DNA of 64,000 bases, taken from contig JBGURP010000033.1 of NCBI GenBank assembly GCA_045132055.1, forward strand, positions 62,001 through 126,000. Reading direction: 5' to 3'. Shown here in pieces: positions 56,768 to 64,000 of this stretch. Position 1 is the first letter of the stretch; every line of letters starts with the position of its first letter. The notes under the pieces are model-generated. The model searched no databases and was not told the origin of the DNA. It saw only the letters and a program-made list of their open reading frames with translations. A program made the translations under genes and the position numbers. Source of the DNA: F23-D06 sp045132055 (GTDB lineage Bacteria; Bacteroidota; Bacteroidia; Bacteroidales; WCHB1-69).

Positions 56768-59344
56768 ATGACAGAAGAAGAAAATTTAGGAGAAAAAATC
56801 GTGCAAGTGAACATCGAGAACCAGATGAAGACGGCCTACATCGACTATTCCATGTCCGTCATCGTGTCTCGTGCCTTGCCGGATGTTCGAGACGGCTTGA
56901 AACCTGTGCAGCGTCGTATCATTTATGCGATGTGGGATATGAACATCATTTCCTCCCAGCCTTATAAGAAATCCGCCAGAATCGTGGGTGAGGTGTTGGG
57001 TAAATACCACCCGCATGGTGATACCGCCGTATATGATGCCATGGTCCGTATGGCCCAACCGTGGTCGCTGCGCTATCCGTTTGTGGATGGCCAGGGTAAC
57101 TTCGGTTCTGTGGACGGCGACAGCCCAGCAGCCATGCGTTACACGGAAGCCCGTCTCCGCAAATCTGCAGAAGACATGGTGGCTGACATCGAGAAGGACA
57201 CCGTGGATATGAACCTCAACTTCGATGATACGATTCCAGAGCCGACCGTGTTGCCTTCCAAGATTCCCAACCTGCTGGTGAACGGTGCCTCTGGTATCGC
57301 AGTGGGTATGGCCACGAACATGGCTCCGCACAACTTGCGTGAGGTGTGCGACGGCATCTGTGCCTATATCGATAACAATGAAATCACCATACCTGAACTG
57401 ATGCAGTATATCAAAGCCCCTGACTTCCCGTCAGGATGTGTGATTTACGGCGTGCAGGGTGTGCAAGAGGCCTTCAATACGGGCCGTGGCAGAATCGTGA
57501 TGCGTGGCCATGCGGATATTGAAACCGACAAGAACCGCAACCGTATCATCGTAACCTCTCTTCCTTACATGGTGAATCCGTCCGACATGATCCGCCATAC
57601 GGTAGAATTGGTGAAGGATGACAAGATTGTAGGTATCACGAATATCGAGAACCTGTCCAACAAGCGCAACGGTACGCGCATCGTCTATGACCTGCGCAAG
57701 GATGTGGTGCCTGAGGTGGTGCTCAACAAGCTGTATCAGATGACAGCTTTGCAGTCTGCCTTCAGCGTGAACAACGTTGCATTGGTGAACGGCCGTCCGA
57801 TGACGCTGAATCTGAAAGACATGATTGCGGAGTACGTCAAACACCGTCACCAGGTGGTGATCCGCCGTGCCCAGTTCGATCTCAAGAAAGCCCAAGCCCG
57901 TGCCCATATTCTGGAAGGCTTCCTCAAGGCTCTCGACATCATCGATGAGGTGATTGCCTTGATTCGCGCTTCCCAGACGGTGCAAGAGGCCCAGAACGGC
58001 TTGATGGAGAAATGGGGATTCACTGAAATTCAGGCCAAGGCTATCGTCGAGATGCGTCTCCGTCAGCTCACCGGCTTGGAGAGAGAAAAACTCCAGAATG
58101 AATACGATGAGCTCCTCAAGCTAATCAAATATCTGCAGGATGTGCTCGCCGATGAAAGCCTCCGTATGGGCATCATCAAGGATGAATTGCAGGATATCAA
58201 GAACCGCTATGGCGACGATCGTCGTTCTCCGATTGAGTTTGACGCCTCTGAGTTCCGCGTAGAAGATACCATCGCCGATGAGGAAGTGGTTATCACCATT
58301 TCCCATCTGGGTTACATCAAACGTACCCCGCTGGCTGAATACAAGGTGCAGAACCGTGGCGGCAAGGGCTCCAAGGGCAGCAGTTCCCGCGACGAGGACT
58401 TCATCGAACATCTTTACATGGCCACCAACCATAACTACCTGCTCTTCTTCACCGAGAAGGGTAAGTGCTTCTGGTTGCGTGTGTTTGAAATTCCGGAAGG
58501 TGTCAAGACCTCCAAGGGTCGTGCCATCCAGAATATTTTGCAAATCGAGGAGGATGACAAGATTGCTTCCATCATCAACCTCACTTCCATTACGGATCCT
58601 GACTACATCAACAATCACTTTGTGATTTTGTGTACCGAGAAGGGTATCATCAAGAAGACCTCCATCGACGCCTACTCACACCCGCGCAAGAAGGGCATCA
58701 TCGCCATCAATGTGCGTGAGGGCGACCGCTTGATTGCCGCTCGTTTCACCGATGGCAACAGCGACATGATGCTGGCATTGCATTCGGGCCGCGCCATCCG
58801 CTTCAAAGAGAGCGAAGAGATGCGCGCCATGGGCCGTACCGCTTCCGGTGTGAAGGGTGTCACCCTCGCTGGCCCTGACGACAAGATTGTGGGCGTGCTC
58901 TGCGTAGATAATCCGGATAGCCATATTCTCATCGTGTCTGAGGCTGGCTTCGGCAAGCGTTCCCTGTTGGAAGACTACCGAATCACGCACCGTGGCGGTA
59001 AGGGCGTCAGCACCATCAAGATCACGGAGAAGACGGGCAAGCTGATTGCCATGAAGTGCGTGACCGACGAGGACGACCTGATGATCATCAACCGCTCCGG
59101 TATCGCCATCCGTCTCCACGTGGACGAGCTGCGCATCTTGGGCCGCAACACGCAAGGTGTGAAACTCATCGACTTGAGAAAGAACGATATCATCGCTGCC
59201 GTTTGTGTGGTGCCTCGCCAAGACGAGGAAGAAGAGGACGAGTTGGGTGAAGGTGTAGAAATGGGTGAAGGAGGTCAAAGTGGTGAAGGTGGTGAAGGAG
59301 AAGTCTTAAACAATGAAGTGTCAGACGAGTCTGCTGAAAACTAA
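56768..59344 (+). CDS. gyrA: DNA gyrase subunit A
   Basis: An 858-residue type IIA topoisomerase subunit that breaks and rejoins DNA during negative supercoiling. The active Tyr125 is in RYTEARL; the quinolone region reads HPHGDTAVYDAMVRMAQPW, with Thr86 and Asp90 at the E. coli Ser83 and Asp87 positions. The C-terminal beta-pinwheel shows repeated blades and the GyrA box-like QNRGGKGSKG, followed by an acidic Glu/Gly-rich tail (about 818-858). Box and tail favour GyrA over ParC. Two TPR genes follow in the same direction. Confidence 0.95.
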   Translation: MTEEENLGEKIVQVNIENQMKTAYIDYSMSVIVSRALPDVRDGLKPVQRRIIYAMWDMNIISSQPYKKSARIVGEVLGKYHPHGDTAVYDAMVRMAQPWSLRYPFVDGQGNFGSVDGDSPAAMRYTEARLRKSAEDMVADIEKDTVDMNLNFDDTIPEPTVLPSKIPNLLVNGASGIAVGMATNMAPHNLREVCDGICAYIDNNEITIPELMQYIKAPDFPSGCVIYGVQGVQEAFNTGRGRIVMRGHADIETDKNRNRIIVTSLPYMVNPSDMIRHTVELVKDDKIVGITNIENLSNKRNGTRIVYDLRKDVVPEVVLNKLYQMTALQSAFSVNNVALVNGRPMTLNLKDMIAEYVKHRHQVVIRRAQFDLKKAQARAHILEGFLKALDIIDEVIALIRASQTVQEAQNGLMEKWGFTEIQAKAIVEMRLRQLTGLEREKLQNEYDELLKLIKYLQDVLADESLRMGIIKDELQDIKNRYGDDRRSPIEFDASEFRVEDTIADEEVVITISHLGYIKRTPLAEYKVQNRGGKGSKGSSSRDEDFIEHLYMATNHNYLLFFTEKGKCFWLRVFEIPEGVKTSKGRAIQNILQIEEDDKIASIINLTSITDPDYINNHFVILCTEKGIIKKTSIDAYSHPRKKGIIAINVREGDRLIAARFTDGNSDMMLALHSGRAIRFKESEEMRAMGRTASGVKGVTLAGPDDKIVGVLCVDNPDSHILIVSEAGFGKRSLLEDYRITHRGGKGVSTIKITEKTGKLIAMKCVTDEDDLMIINRSGIAIRLHVDELRILGRNTQGVKLIDLRKNDIIAAVCVVPRQDEEEEDELGEGVEMGEGGQSGEGGEGEVLNNEVSDESAEN

Positions 59345-59361
59345 TCTGTTATAGTAAAGCG

Positions 59362-60552
59362 ATGAAAAAATTATTCATTCTGATTCTGACAGTTTTCATG
59401 GCAGGTTTTGCCACCGCGCAGAAGCCATCCCTGAACAAGGCTTATAATCACTACTATGACAAGAACTTTGTCAAGGCCAAGGAAGCCATAGACTTGTGTG
59501 TGCAGGACGAGAAGCTTGCCACCAAGGCGCAGACGTGGCTCTATAAGGGCAATATCTATTATTTCCTGGCCAACGACGAGTATGGCGCGAAGCAGAAGGA
59601 CAGCACCTATCAAATAGTCTATCCTGATGCTCCGGTGGATGCATTTGACGCTTTTGCCAAGGCCAAGGAAATCAACGCGAATGCGGAAGCCATGGACATG
59701 TTGACCGCCAAAGAGGCTCTGCCACAGTTGTATCCGCTTCTGCTGGTACGTGGCGTGGACCTTTTGATTGCGAAGGACTATGCCAATGCCAAGACAACAT
59801 TGGAGAAAAGCATTGCCTCGTATGAGATGGGCACTCCGCAGTATCCTATGAATGGCGAAATCTACTACTATTATGCCTATGCTTTGGAGATGATGAACCA
59901 GAAGGATGAGGTGCGCCCTTACTATGAAAAGGCAGTCAAGGACGGCTCTACCAACCCGTACGTATATATCCGTTTGATTGAAACGTACAAGGCGGAAGAT
60001 AATCCTGCGATGGCCAAGAGTGTCCTGGATAACGCCAAGGCCAAGTTGTCTTCCAACACCGGTATTGCGCTCGCAGAAGTCGATTACTATTACTGGATGA
60101 AAGACAGCACCAAGGCCAGAGCGCTGCTTAATTCCATACCCTCTTACAGCATCACAAACCCCGATGAGTTGGTGAATCTTTCCAATTGCTACATCAAGGA
60201 GAAACGGTACGCAGATGCCATACAGCTGTTGGAGAGAGCCAATCGCTTGTCTCCCAGTAATTTTGTCGTGCTGTACAATCTTGGAGTTTGTGAGTACAGT
60301 TTGTCAGAGCAGCTTTTTAATCAATACAATAAACTGGCGGTTTTTAATCCTGACGATGCAAATGCAGTCCAATATAAGCATTCGTCTGACGAGCATTTGA
60401 CAAAAGCGGCTGGATATTTTGAACAAGCCCGGCAGATAGAGCCCGAGGATATGAACCTGCTCAACACACTACGCGCGATATACGCCCGCCAGCAGTCGCC
60501 GAAATACGATGAGATAGATGCCATCATCAACCGAATCAATAGTAATAAATAA
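59362..60552 (+). CDS. Exported TPR protein 1
   Basis: A 396-residue protein with signal peptide (MKKLFILILTVFMAGFATAQ) and TPR-like helices, clearest at YYYAYALEMMNQKDEVRPYYEKAV, NCYIKEKRYADAIQLLERANRLSP and VLYNLGVCEYSLSEQLFNQYNKL. It should be periplasmic or outer-membrane associated. The start is 17 nt after gyrA with no -7 box, so readthrough from gyrA is likely. Its downstream neighbour has the same plan. Function not recognised. Confidence 0.82.
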   Translation: MKKLFILILTVFMAGFATAQKPSLNKAYNHYYDKNFVKAKEAIDLCVQDEKLATKAQTWLYKGNIYYFLANDEYGAKQKDSTYQIVYPDAPVDAFDAFAKAKEINANAEAMDMLTAKEALPQLYPLLLVRGVDLLIAKDYANAKTTLEKSIASYEMGTPQYPMNGEIYYYYAYALEMMNQKDEVRPYYEKAVKDGSTNPYVYIRLIETYKAEDNPAMAKSVLDNAKAKLSSNTGIALAEVDYYYWMKDSTKARALLNSIPSYSITNPDELVNLSNCYIKEKRYADAIQLLERANRLSPSNFVVLYNLGVCEYSLSEQLFNQYNKLAVFNPDDANAVQYKHSSDEHLTKAAGYFEQARQIEPEDMNLLNTLRAIYARQQSPKYDEIDAIINRINSNK

Positions 60553-60599
60553 AAGATAAATAGTAAAGTAGAATTAATAACCTTTAAATACTTGAAACA

Positions 60600-61787
60600 A
60601 TGAAAAAATTAATGCTTGTAATTGTCGGATTAATGATTAGCACAGCAGTGTTTTCACAATCCTGCTTGGATGACGTTTGGATGTGCTTGCGTCAGAACCA
60701 GGCTCCCAAAGCGAAGAAACTGATTGAAGGTTGCATGGCAGCTAATCCTGACAACGCGCAGGTGTGGCTCATGAACGCCAATGTGTACGTGAACCTGTAC
60801 AATATGGATCAGAAGAAGCTGGGTGCAGACCCAAACTACACACCGAGATACCCGGACGCTTTGCTCAAGGCCAACGAGTCTTTCATCAAGGCTCTGGAGC
60901 TCGATCCCAAGGTGGAACCCAAGACAGGTATGTTAGGTGCCATCGCCGGACAGAAACTGTGCGCCGAGCCGTTCTACAACATGGGTGTGCAGGCTGAGGA
61001 GAAAGGTGATTACCAGACCGCAGTGAAATTTTTCACGCTGGCTGCCAAGAATTATGAGTTGGCCAATGTGAAGAACAATGCAGCTGCCGCTTATCTCCAG
61101 TTGGCGCTGGCTTACGGTAAGTTGAATGACCAGGCAAACTACAAGGGCATGTTGCTCAAGTCCATCGCTTGCAGTCCTGCCGCTTATCCCGCTTGCTACA
61201 CGGAGTTGTATTACATCTATGAGGCTGAAAAAGACACGGTGAACTGCGGTAAGATTCTGGAAAAGGGCTTTGCAGCCATTCCCGCCGACAGACAAGGTGA
61301 ATTGGTTGAGCCTCAGATGAACTACTATTCCATGACGGGTCAAAAAGACAAACTGATGGCATTGTGCGACACGATGTTGAAGAACAATCCCGGTGATTTG
61401 ACCACGATTTTGAATTGTGCCAACTACCTGAGCAACTTCAAGGCTTACGAAAAGGCTGAGGGAATTCTCACGGAGGCGCTGGCCAAGAACCCCAACGAGT
61501 TCAAGCTGAACAGCCAGATGGCATACCGTTACTTCATGGAAGTGGTGGATTATGAAGACCGCATCGAGGCTGCCAAGAATGCTAAGCAATGGGCTGAGAT
61601 GAATCCCTTGAGAGAGGCTCAGAAGCCGGTTCTGCAAAAGGCACACGACTGGAGTGACAAGGCCTATCAGATCAACCCGGACGATCGTCAGAACAACATC
61701 ATGCTGCAACAGCTGAAAGTGAAGTTGCTGATTCCGGTACCGGAAGATCTGAAAGCCAAGGTTGACTCATACAGACACAAAGAGTAA
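60600..61787 (+). CDS. Exported TPR protein 2
   Basis: A 395-residue protein with signal peptide (MKKLMLVIVGLMISTAVFSQ) followed immediately by Cys, so it could be a lipoprotein though the lipobox is poor. TPR helices include AEEKGDYQTAVKFFTLAAKNYE, AAYLQLALAYGKLNDQANYKGML and ANYLSNFKAYEKAEGILTEALAKNPNEF. Its length and layout are nearly those of TPR protein 1, suggesting an old duplication. It ends before a strong terminator. Function not recognised. Confidence 0.82.
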   Translation: MKKLMLVIVGLMISTAVFSQSCLDDVWMCLRQNQAPKAKKLIEGCMAANPDNAQVWLMNANVYVNLYNMDQKKLGADPNYTPRYPDALLKANESFIKALELDPKVEPKTGMLGAIAGQKLCAEPFYNMGVQAEEKGDYQTAVKFFTLAAKNYELANVKNNAAAAYLQLALAYGKLNDQANYKGMLLKSIACSPAAYPACYTELYYIYEAEKDTVNCGKILEKGFAAIPADRQGELVEPQMNYYSMTGQKDKLMALCDTMLKNNPGDLTTILNCANYLSNFKAYEKAEGILTEALAKNPNEFKLNSQMAYRYFMEVVDYEDRIEAAKNAKQWAEMNPLREAQKPVLQKAHDWSDKAYQINPDDRQNNIMLQQLKVKLLIPVPEDLKAKVDSYRHKE

Positions 61788-61810
61788 CAATAATAGGTAA
61801 TATGTTTGCT

Positions 61811-61847
61811 GGCGGCTGCTTCCTATAGGGAGCGGCCGCTTTTTTTG
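61811..61847 (+). terminator. Intrinsic terminator after the TPR pair
   Basis: A 12-bp stem (GCGGCTGCTTCC with GGGAGCGGCCGC, including G-T pairs), loop TATA, then seven T residues. The right arm also encodes the last residues of the convergent radical SAM gene. Confidence 0.9.
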
Positions 61848-62788
61848 TGGAATCTTTTCCCTTGCCAGCTGTTTCTTCGTTCCAATTCCGCCTCCACACG
61901 CTTGACAATTTCATCATAGCGGATGTTGTGCCAGTGTGAGACGGCCAGATAGCGGGGCGGGACTTCTCCGGCCAAGCGGTCGATGACGATGGCAGGATTG
62001 AGCCGCTCCAGGAAGTCGGCGATGAATTCGACATACTCGTCCATTGTGAAGATGTGGAAGTCGGCTGTCTTTTCGTTGTATTCGTGTTCCATGGGCGTGC
62101 CTTTGAAAATCTGGAGCTGATGGAATTTTAGATGCTGGATGGGGAGCGCATTGAGGGCTTCTGCGTCTGCCAGCCAGTCGGCAGGTGTCTCGCCTGGCAG
62201 CCCGAAGATGAGGTGCGCGCCCGCGGGCAGGTGGTGCTTCCGGCAGCCTGCAAGTGCCCGCCTTACACAATCGAAGTTGTGGCCACGCCGGATGCGCCGG
62301 AGGGTCTCGTCACGGCAGCTCTCCACGCCTAGCTCAATGGATACGTGCATCTGCTGTTGCAAAAGTTCCAGATAATCCAATGTTTCCTCATTGAGACAGT
62401 CAGGGCGGGTGGCAATGACCAACCCTTGTATATCGGGGTGCTGCAGGGCCTCTTCGAATTTTTCCTTTAGAACGGCAACAGGTGCGTAGGTGTTGGAGTA
62501 AGCCTGGAAGTAGGCAAGATAGCCATGCGGCGCCCGACGCCTGTTCCGGTGAAAGAGGATGCCGTCGTCAATTTGCTGGGTAATGCTTTTCTTGGGGGTG
62601 CAATAGGCAGGATTGAAGGCAGCATTGAGACAATAGGTGCATCCGCCTGTGCCCGTTGTGCCGTCTCGGTTGGGACACGTAAATCCCGCATCAATGGCAA
62701 TGCGCTGCATGCGCCCGCCAAACTGCTTGTTCATGAAACAGCTGTTAGAGTGGAATCGGCGAGAATCACCCCAAGGATAGCATTCCAT
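61823..62788 (-). CDS. TIGR01212-family radical SAM protein (YhcC-like)
   Basis: A 321-residue radical SAM enzyme. The probable 4Fe-4S ligands are Cys38, Cys50 and Cys53 in FTCPNRDGTTGTGGCTYC, followed by KFEEALQHPDIQGLVIATRPDC and the barrel strands SIELGVESCRDETLRRIRRGHNF and LIFGLPGETPADWLAD. The YhcC family has no settled function; SAM cleavage is expected. Its 3' end is formed by the terminator of the convergent TPR genes. It follows the lipoprotein gene by 2 nt. Confidence 0.9.
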   Translation of the reverse strand: MECYPWGDSRRFHSNSCFMNKQFGGRMQRIAIDAGFTCPNRDGTTGTGGCTYCLNAAFNPAYCTPKKSITQQIDDGILFHRNRRRAPHGYLAYFQAYSNTYAPVAVLKEKFEEALQHPDIQGLVIATRPDCLNEETLDYLELLQQQMHVSIELGVESCRDETLRRIRRGHNFDCVRRALAGCRKHHLPAGAHLIFGLPGETPADWLADAEALNALPIQHLKFHQLQIFKGTPMEHEYNEKTADFHIFTMDEYVEFIADFLERLNPAIVIDRLAGEVPPRYLAVSHWHNIRYDEIVKRVEAELERRNSWQGKRFHKKSGRSL

Positions 62789-62790
62789 TG

Positions 62791-63306
62791 CTATTTTTCG
62801 TCTTTGTAAAGAAGGTTGTCGCCAAATGGATCCAGCGTGTGCAGTTTCCGCTTGTCAGGTGTGACCAGGAAGATGAAAGGCACGCGCTCGTTGTCCTTGA
62901 CATAATGCCCTGACACCATGAATAACAGGATACCGTCGGATTTCAGGCTGCCACTTTCCATCAGATCTTCAAAGTCAGCACGGGTCTTGCCAATCTCATT
63001 GAGGTAGAGACTGAGATATTCGAGCGTCTGTCCTTTGCCCTCTTGCGCGGCTTGGTCATATTGTGCCTGATAGGCGGCCTCCATTTCACCCAAAAGTTGG
63101 ATGTTGAGGTTGGCGTAGCTCATCTCGGTCAGGGTATCCACACAATCTATAGTCAGGGAATCATAGCCCACAACCCTTTCTGTTTTGAGGTAGGATTTGG
63201 CGAACGGCTTCATCTGCCGTTTCAGTTTGTTGACGGCGTAGTCCTTGCAGCCTGCAAATGTGATGGCCGCAATCAGTGCCATGATGATAATTCCTGTTCT
63301 CTTCAT
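62791..63306 (-). CDS. Hypothetical lipoprotein
   Basis: A 171-residue protein with signal peptide and lipobox ending FAGC (MKRTGIIIMALIAAITFAGC). The body is mixed alpha/beta (MKPFAKSYLKTERVVGYDSLTID, then GILLFMVSGHYVKDNERVPFIFLVTPDKRKLHTLDPF) with no family I recognise. It lies between the DUF4831 gene (12 nt) and the radical SAM gene (2 nt), probably one transcript. Confidence 0.75.
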   Translation of the reverse strand: MKRTGIIIMALIAAITFAGCKDYAVNKLKRQMKPFAKSYLKTERVVGYDSLTIDCVDTLTEMSYANLNIQLLGEMEAAYQAQYDQAAQEGKGQTLEYLSLYLNEIGKTRADFEDLMESGSLKSDGILLFMVSGHYVKDNERVPFIFLVTPDKRKLHTLDPFGDNLLYKDEK

Positions 63307-63318
63307 AGTGTCCGGATG

Positions 63319-64000
63319 CTAAAAGGCGAAGCCGATTTGCTTGATAATCAATTTGTCCTGATGCAAGGGCAGGGTCTGGATCTCGCCCAGCTGACGTAGG
63401 CTGACGACGCCGAAATCGTGGATTTTATTGTGGTTGTGCATCAGTGCCACTTGCGCAGGCACCGCTTTGCGATAGCGGTATCCCGTACCTTTGGATGAGT
63501 TTTCTTCTTTTACCCCTTCTGCATTGCGGTTGAAGAGAGACTGGATGTCAATGGCGTAGAGGTTGGCATTGTCGGTCAGCCGTTCCAAGGACAATCCGCT
63601 CTCCGTGCTGAAGGCAAATGCGGGAGTGGAACCCTGAAGTTCAGGGATGACGTAGAAGGTGTATTCGGTAATATCTTCGGTGGTCAGGCCGGTGAAGAGG
63701 CTGAGGTAGTTGTTTTCCCATTGTTTCAGTTCCTGCAACATGGTCTCTATAGTCTCGGCAGAGTAGGGGGTCTCCTGCTCGCCGGATATGAGGCCGTATT
63801 GGTCCTTGCGGCTCTTGCTGATGGCGTCAGCGGCCTCCTGTGCTTTCTGACTGTTGGTCTTGGAAACAGTCTTTGTCCTGTTGGCGGGGACTTGCGTTAC
63901 AATGCCGTCGATGATTTTGGTCTCCACGAAGGCGTCTTCAGTTTGGGTGTAAGACAAATCCGAATAGTTCTTGAAGAAATCAGGCACAGGCTCCGTGTAG
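63319..64000 (-). CDS. DUF4831-type protein, 5' end outside window
   Basis: The frame is open from the right edge (YTEPVPDFFKNYSDLSY) to the stop at 63319, about 226 residues visible. The ending resembles DUF4831, a Bacteroidota-only family: LERLTDNANLYAIDIQSLFN, then GYRYRKAVPAQVALMH and a closing beta segment ending IIKQIGFAF. Function unknown; other members are exported, but the N-terminus is outside this window. The GTG at 63987 is unlikely to be the true start. Confidence 0.75.
   Translation of the reverse strand, partial: YTEPVPDFFKNYSDLSYTQTEDAFVETKIIDGIVTQVPANRTKTVSKTNSQKAQEAADAISKSRKDQYGLISGEQETPYSAETIETMLQELKQWENNYLSLFTGLTTEDITEYTFYVIPELQGSTPAFAFSTESGLSLERLTDNANLYAIDIQSLFNRNAEGVKEENSSKGTGYRYRKAVPAQVALMHNHNKIHDFGVVSLRQLGEIQTLPLHQDKLIIKQIGFAF

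Noticed and set aside
1..64000. Prophage, IS element, integron or genomic island
   Set aside because: No transposase, integrase, phage structural gene, tRNA-edge duplication or sharp composition change was seen; the two tRNAs show no direct-repeat attachment site downstream.

Overview
The window looks like chromosomal, mostly housekeeping DNA of a member of the phylum Bacteroidota, most likely order Bacteroidales. The evidence is internal. At least 20 genes are preceded by the Bacteroidota sigma-factor -7 box TAnnTTTG, and Shine-Dalgarno sites are almost absent. The tmRNA tag reads GETSYAFAA. One protein ends in a type IX secretion (T9SS) sorting domain. There is also a DPP IV/DPP11 peptidase pair, a sodium-pumping methylmalonyl-CoA decarboxylase and many lineage-typical families (DUF1573, DUF721, DUF4831, OstA-like). 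T9SS cargo argues against the genus Bacteroides itself. I cannot name genus or species. I see no phage, IS element, CRISPR array, restriction system or conjugation gene.

Layout. 1-2.3 kb: two overlapping SGNH-hydrolase-like genes (minus; the first runs off the window). 2.5-7.6 kb: large MscS-type channel, rpsT, a hot-dog thioesterase, a SpoU RNA methylase, an EamA exporter. 7.6-15 kb (minus): acyltransferase, DPP11, DPP IV, WG-repeat protein. 15-18.1 kb (minus): a four-gene operon of DRTGG protein, anti-sigma-like ATPase, sensory [FeFe]-hydrogenase-like protein and metal exporter. 18.2-22.4 kb: TonB-OmpA fusion, TPR protein, DedA protein, aroE. 22.4-27.4 kb (minus): DUF721 protein, gdhA, folC, tonB, exbD, exbB. 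27.6-31 kb: ftsK and lolA. 31-36.5 kb (minus): sodium-pumping decarboxylase operon led by a Cys/Met-metabolism PLP enzyme. 36.7-39.2 kb: DUF1295 protein and GH29 fucosidase. 39.2-40.5 kb (minus): Arc-like protein and SPFH protein. 40.6-41.5 kb: nucleosidase-like gene, tRNA-Ser(GGA), tRNA-Val(GAC). 41.5-43.7 kb (minus): lpxD-like gene, efp, ECF sigma factor. 44-47.2 kb: coiled-coil protein, zapA, a 6S-like RNA, rny, ftsB-like gene, aroQ. 47.2-48.6 kb: two DUF1573 genes and tmRNA. 48.6-56.6 kb (minus): OstA-like protein, MORN lipoprotein, T9SS cargo, TerB-DnaJ protein, kdsC, clpC. 56.7-61.8 kb: gyrA and two exported TPR proteins. 61.8-64 kb (minus): radical SAM protein, a lipoprotein and a DUF4831 protein cut by the window end.

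How it fits together. Much of the region serves the cell envelope: TonB/ExbBD energy coupling, LolA, LpxD, KdsC, OstA-like protein, FtsK/ZapA/FtsB division functions and a mechanosensitive channel. Energy metabolism looks anaerobic and amino-acid based: secreted dipeptidyl peptidases, glutamate dehydrogenase, a methionine/cysteine PLP lyase and a decarboxylase that turns methylmalonyl-CoA into propionyl-CoA while exporting sodium.

The points most worth a second look are the sensory-hydrogenase operon (15.0-18.1 kb), a 6S-like RNA whose predicted bubble carries a copy of the host -7 box (44.6-44.8 kb), a TonB-OmpA fusion (18.3-19.4 kb), and a class of short tandem repeats that begin in or right next to stop codons at several unrelated genes.
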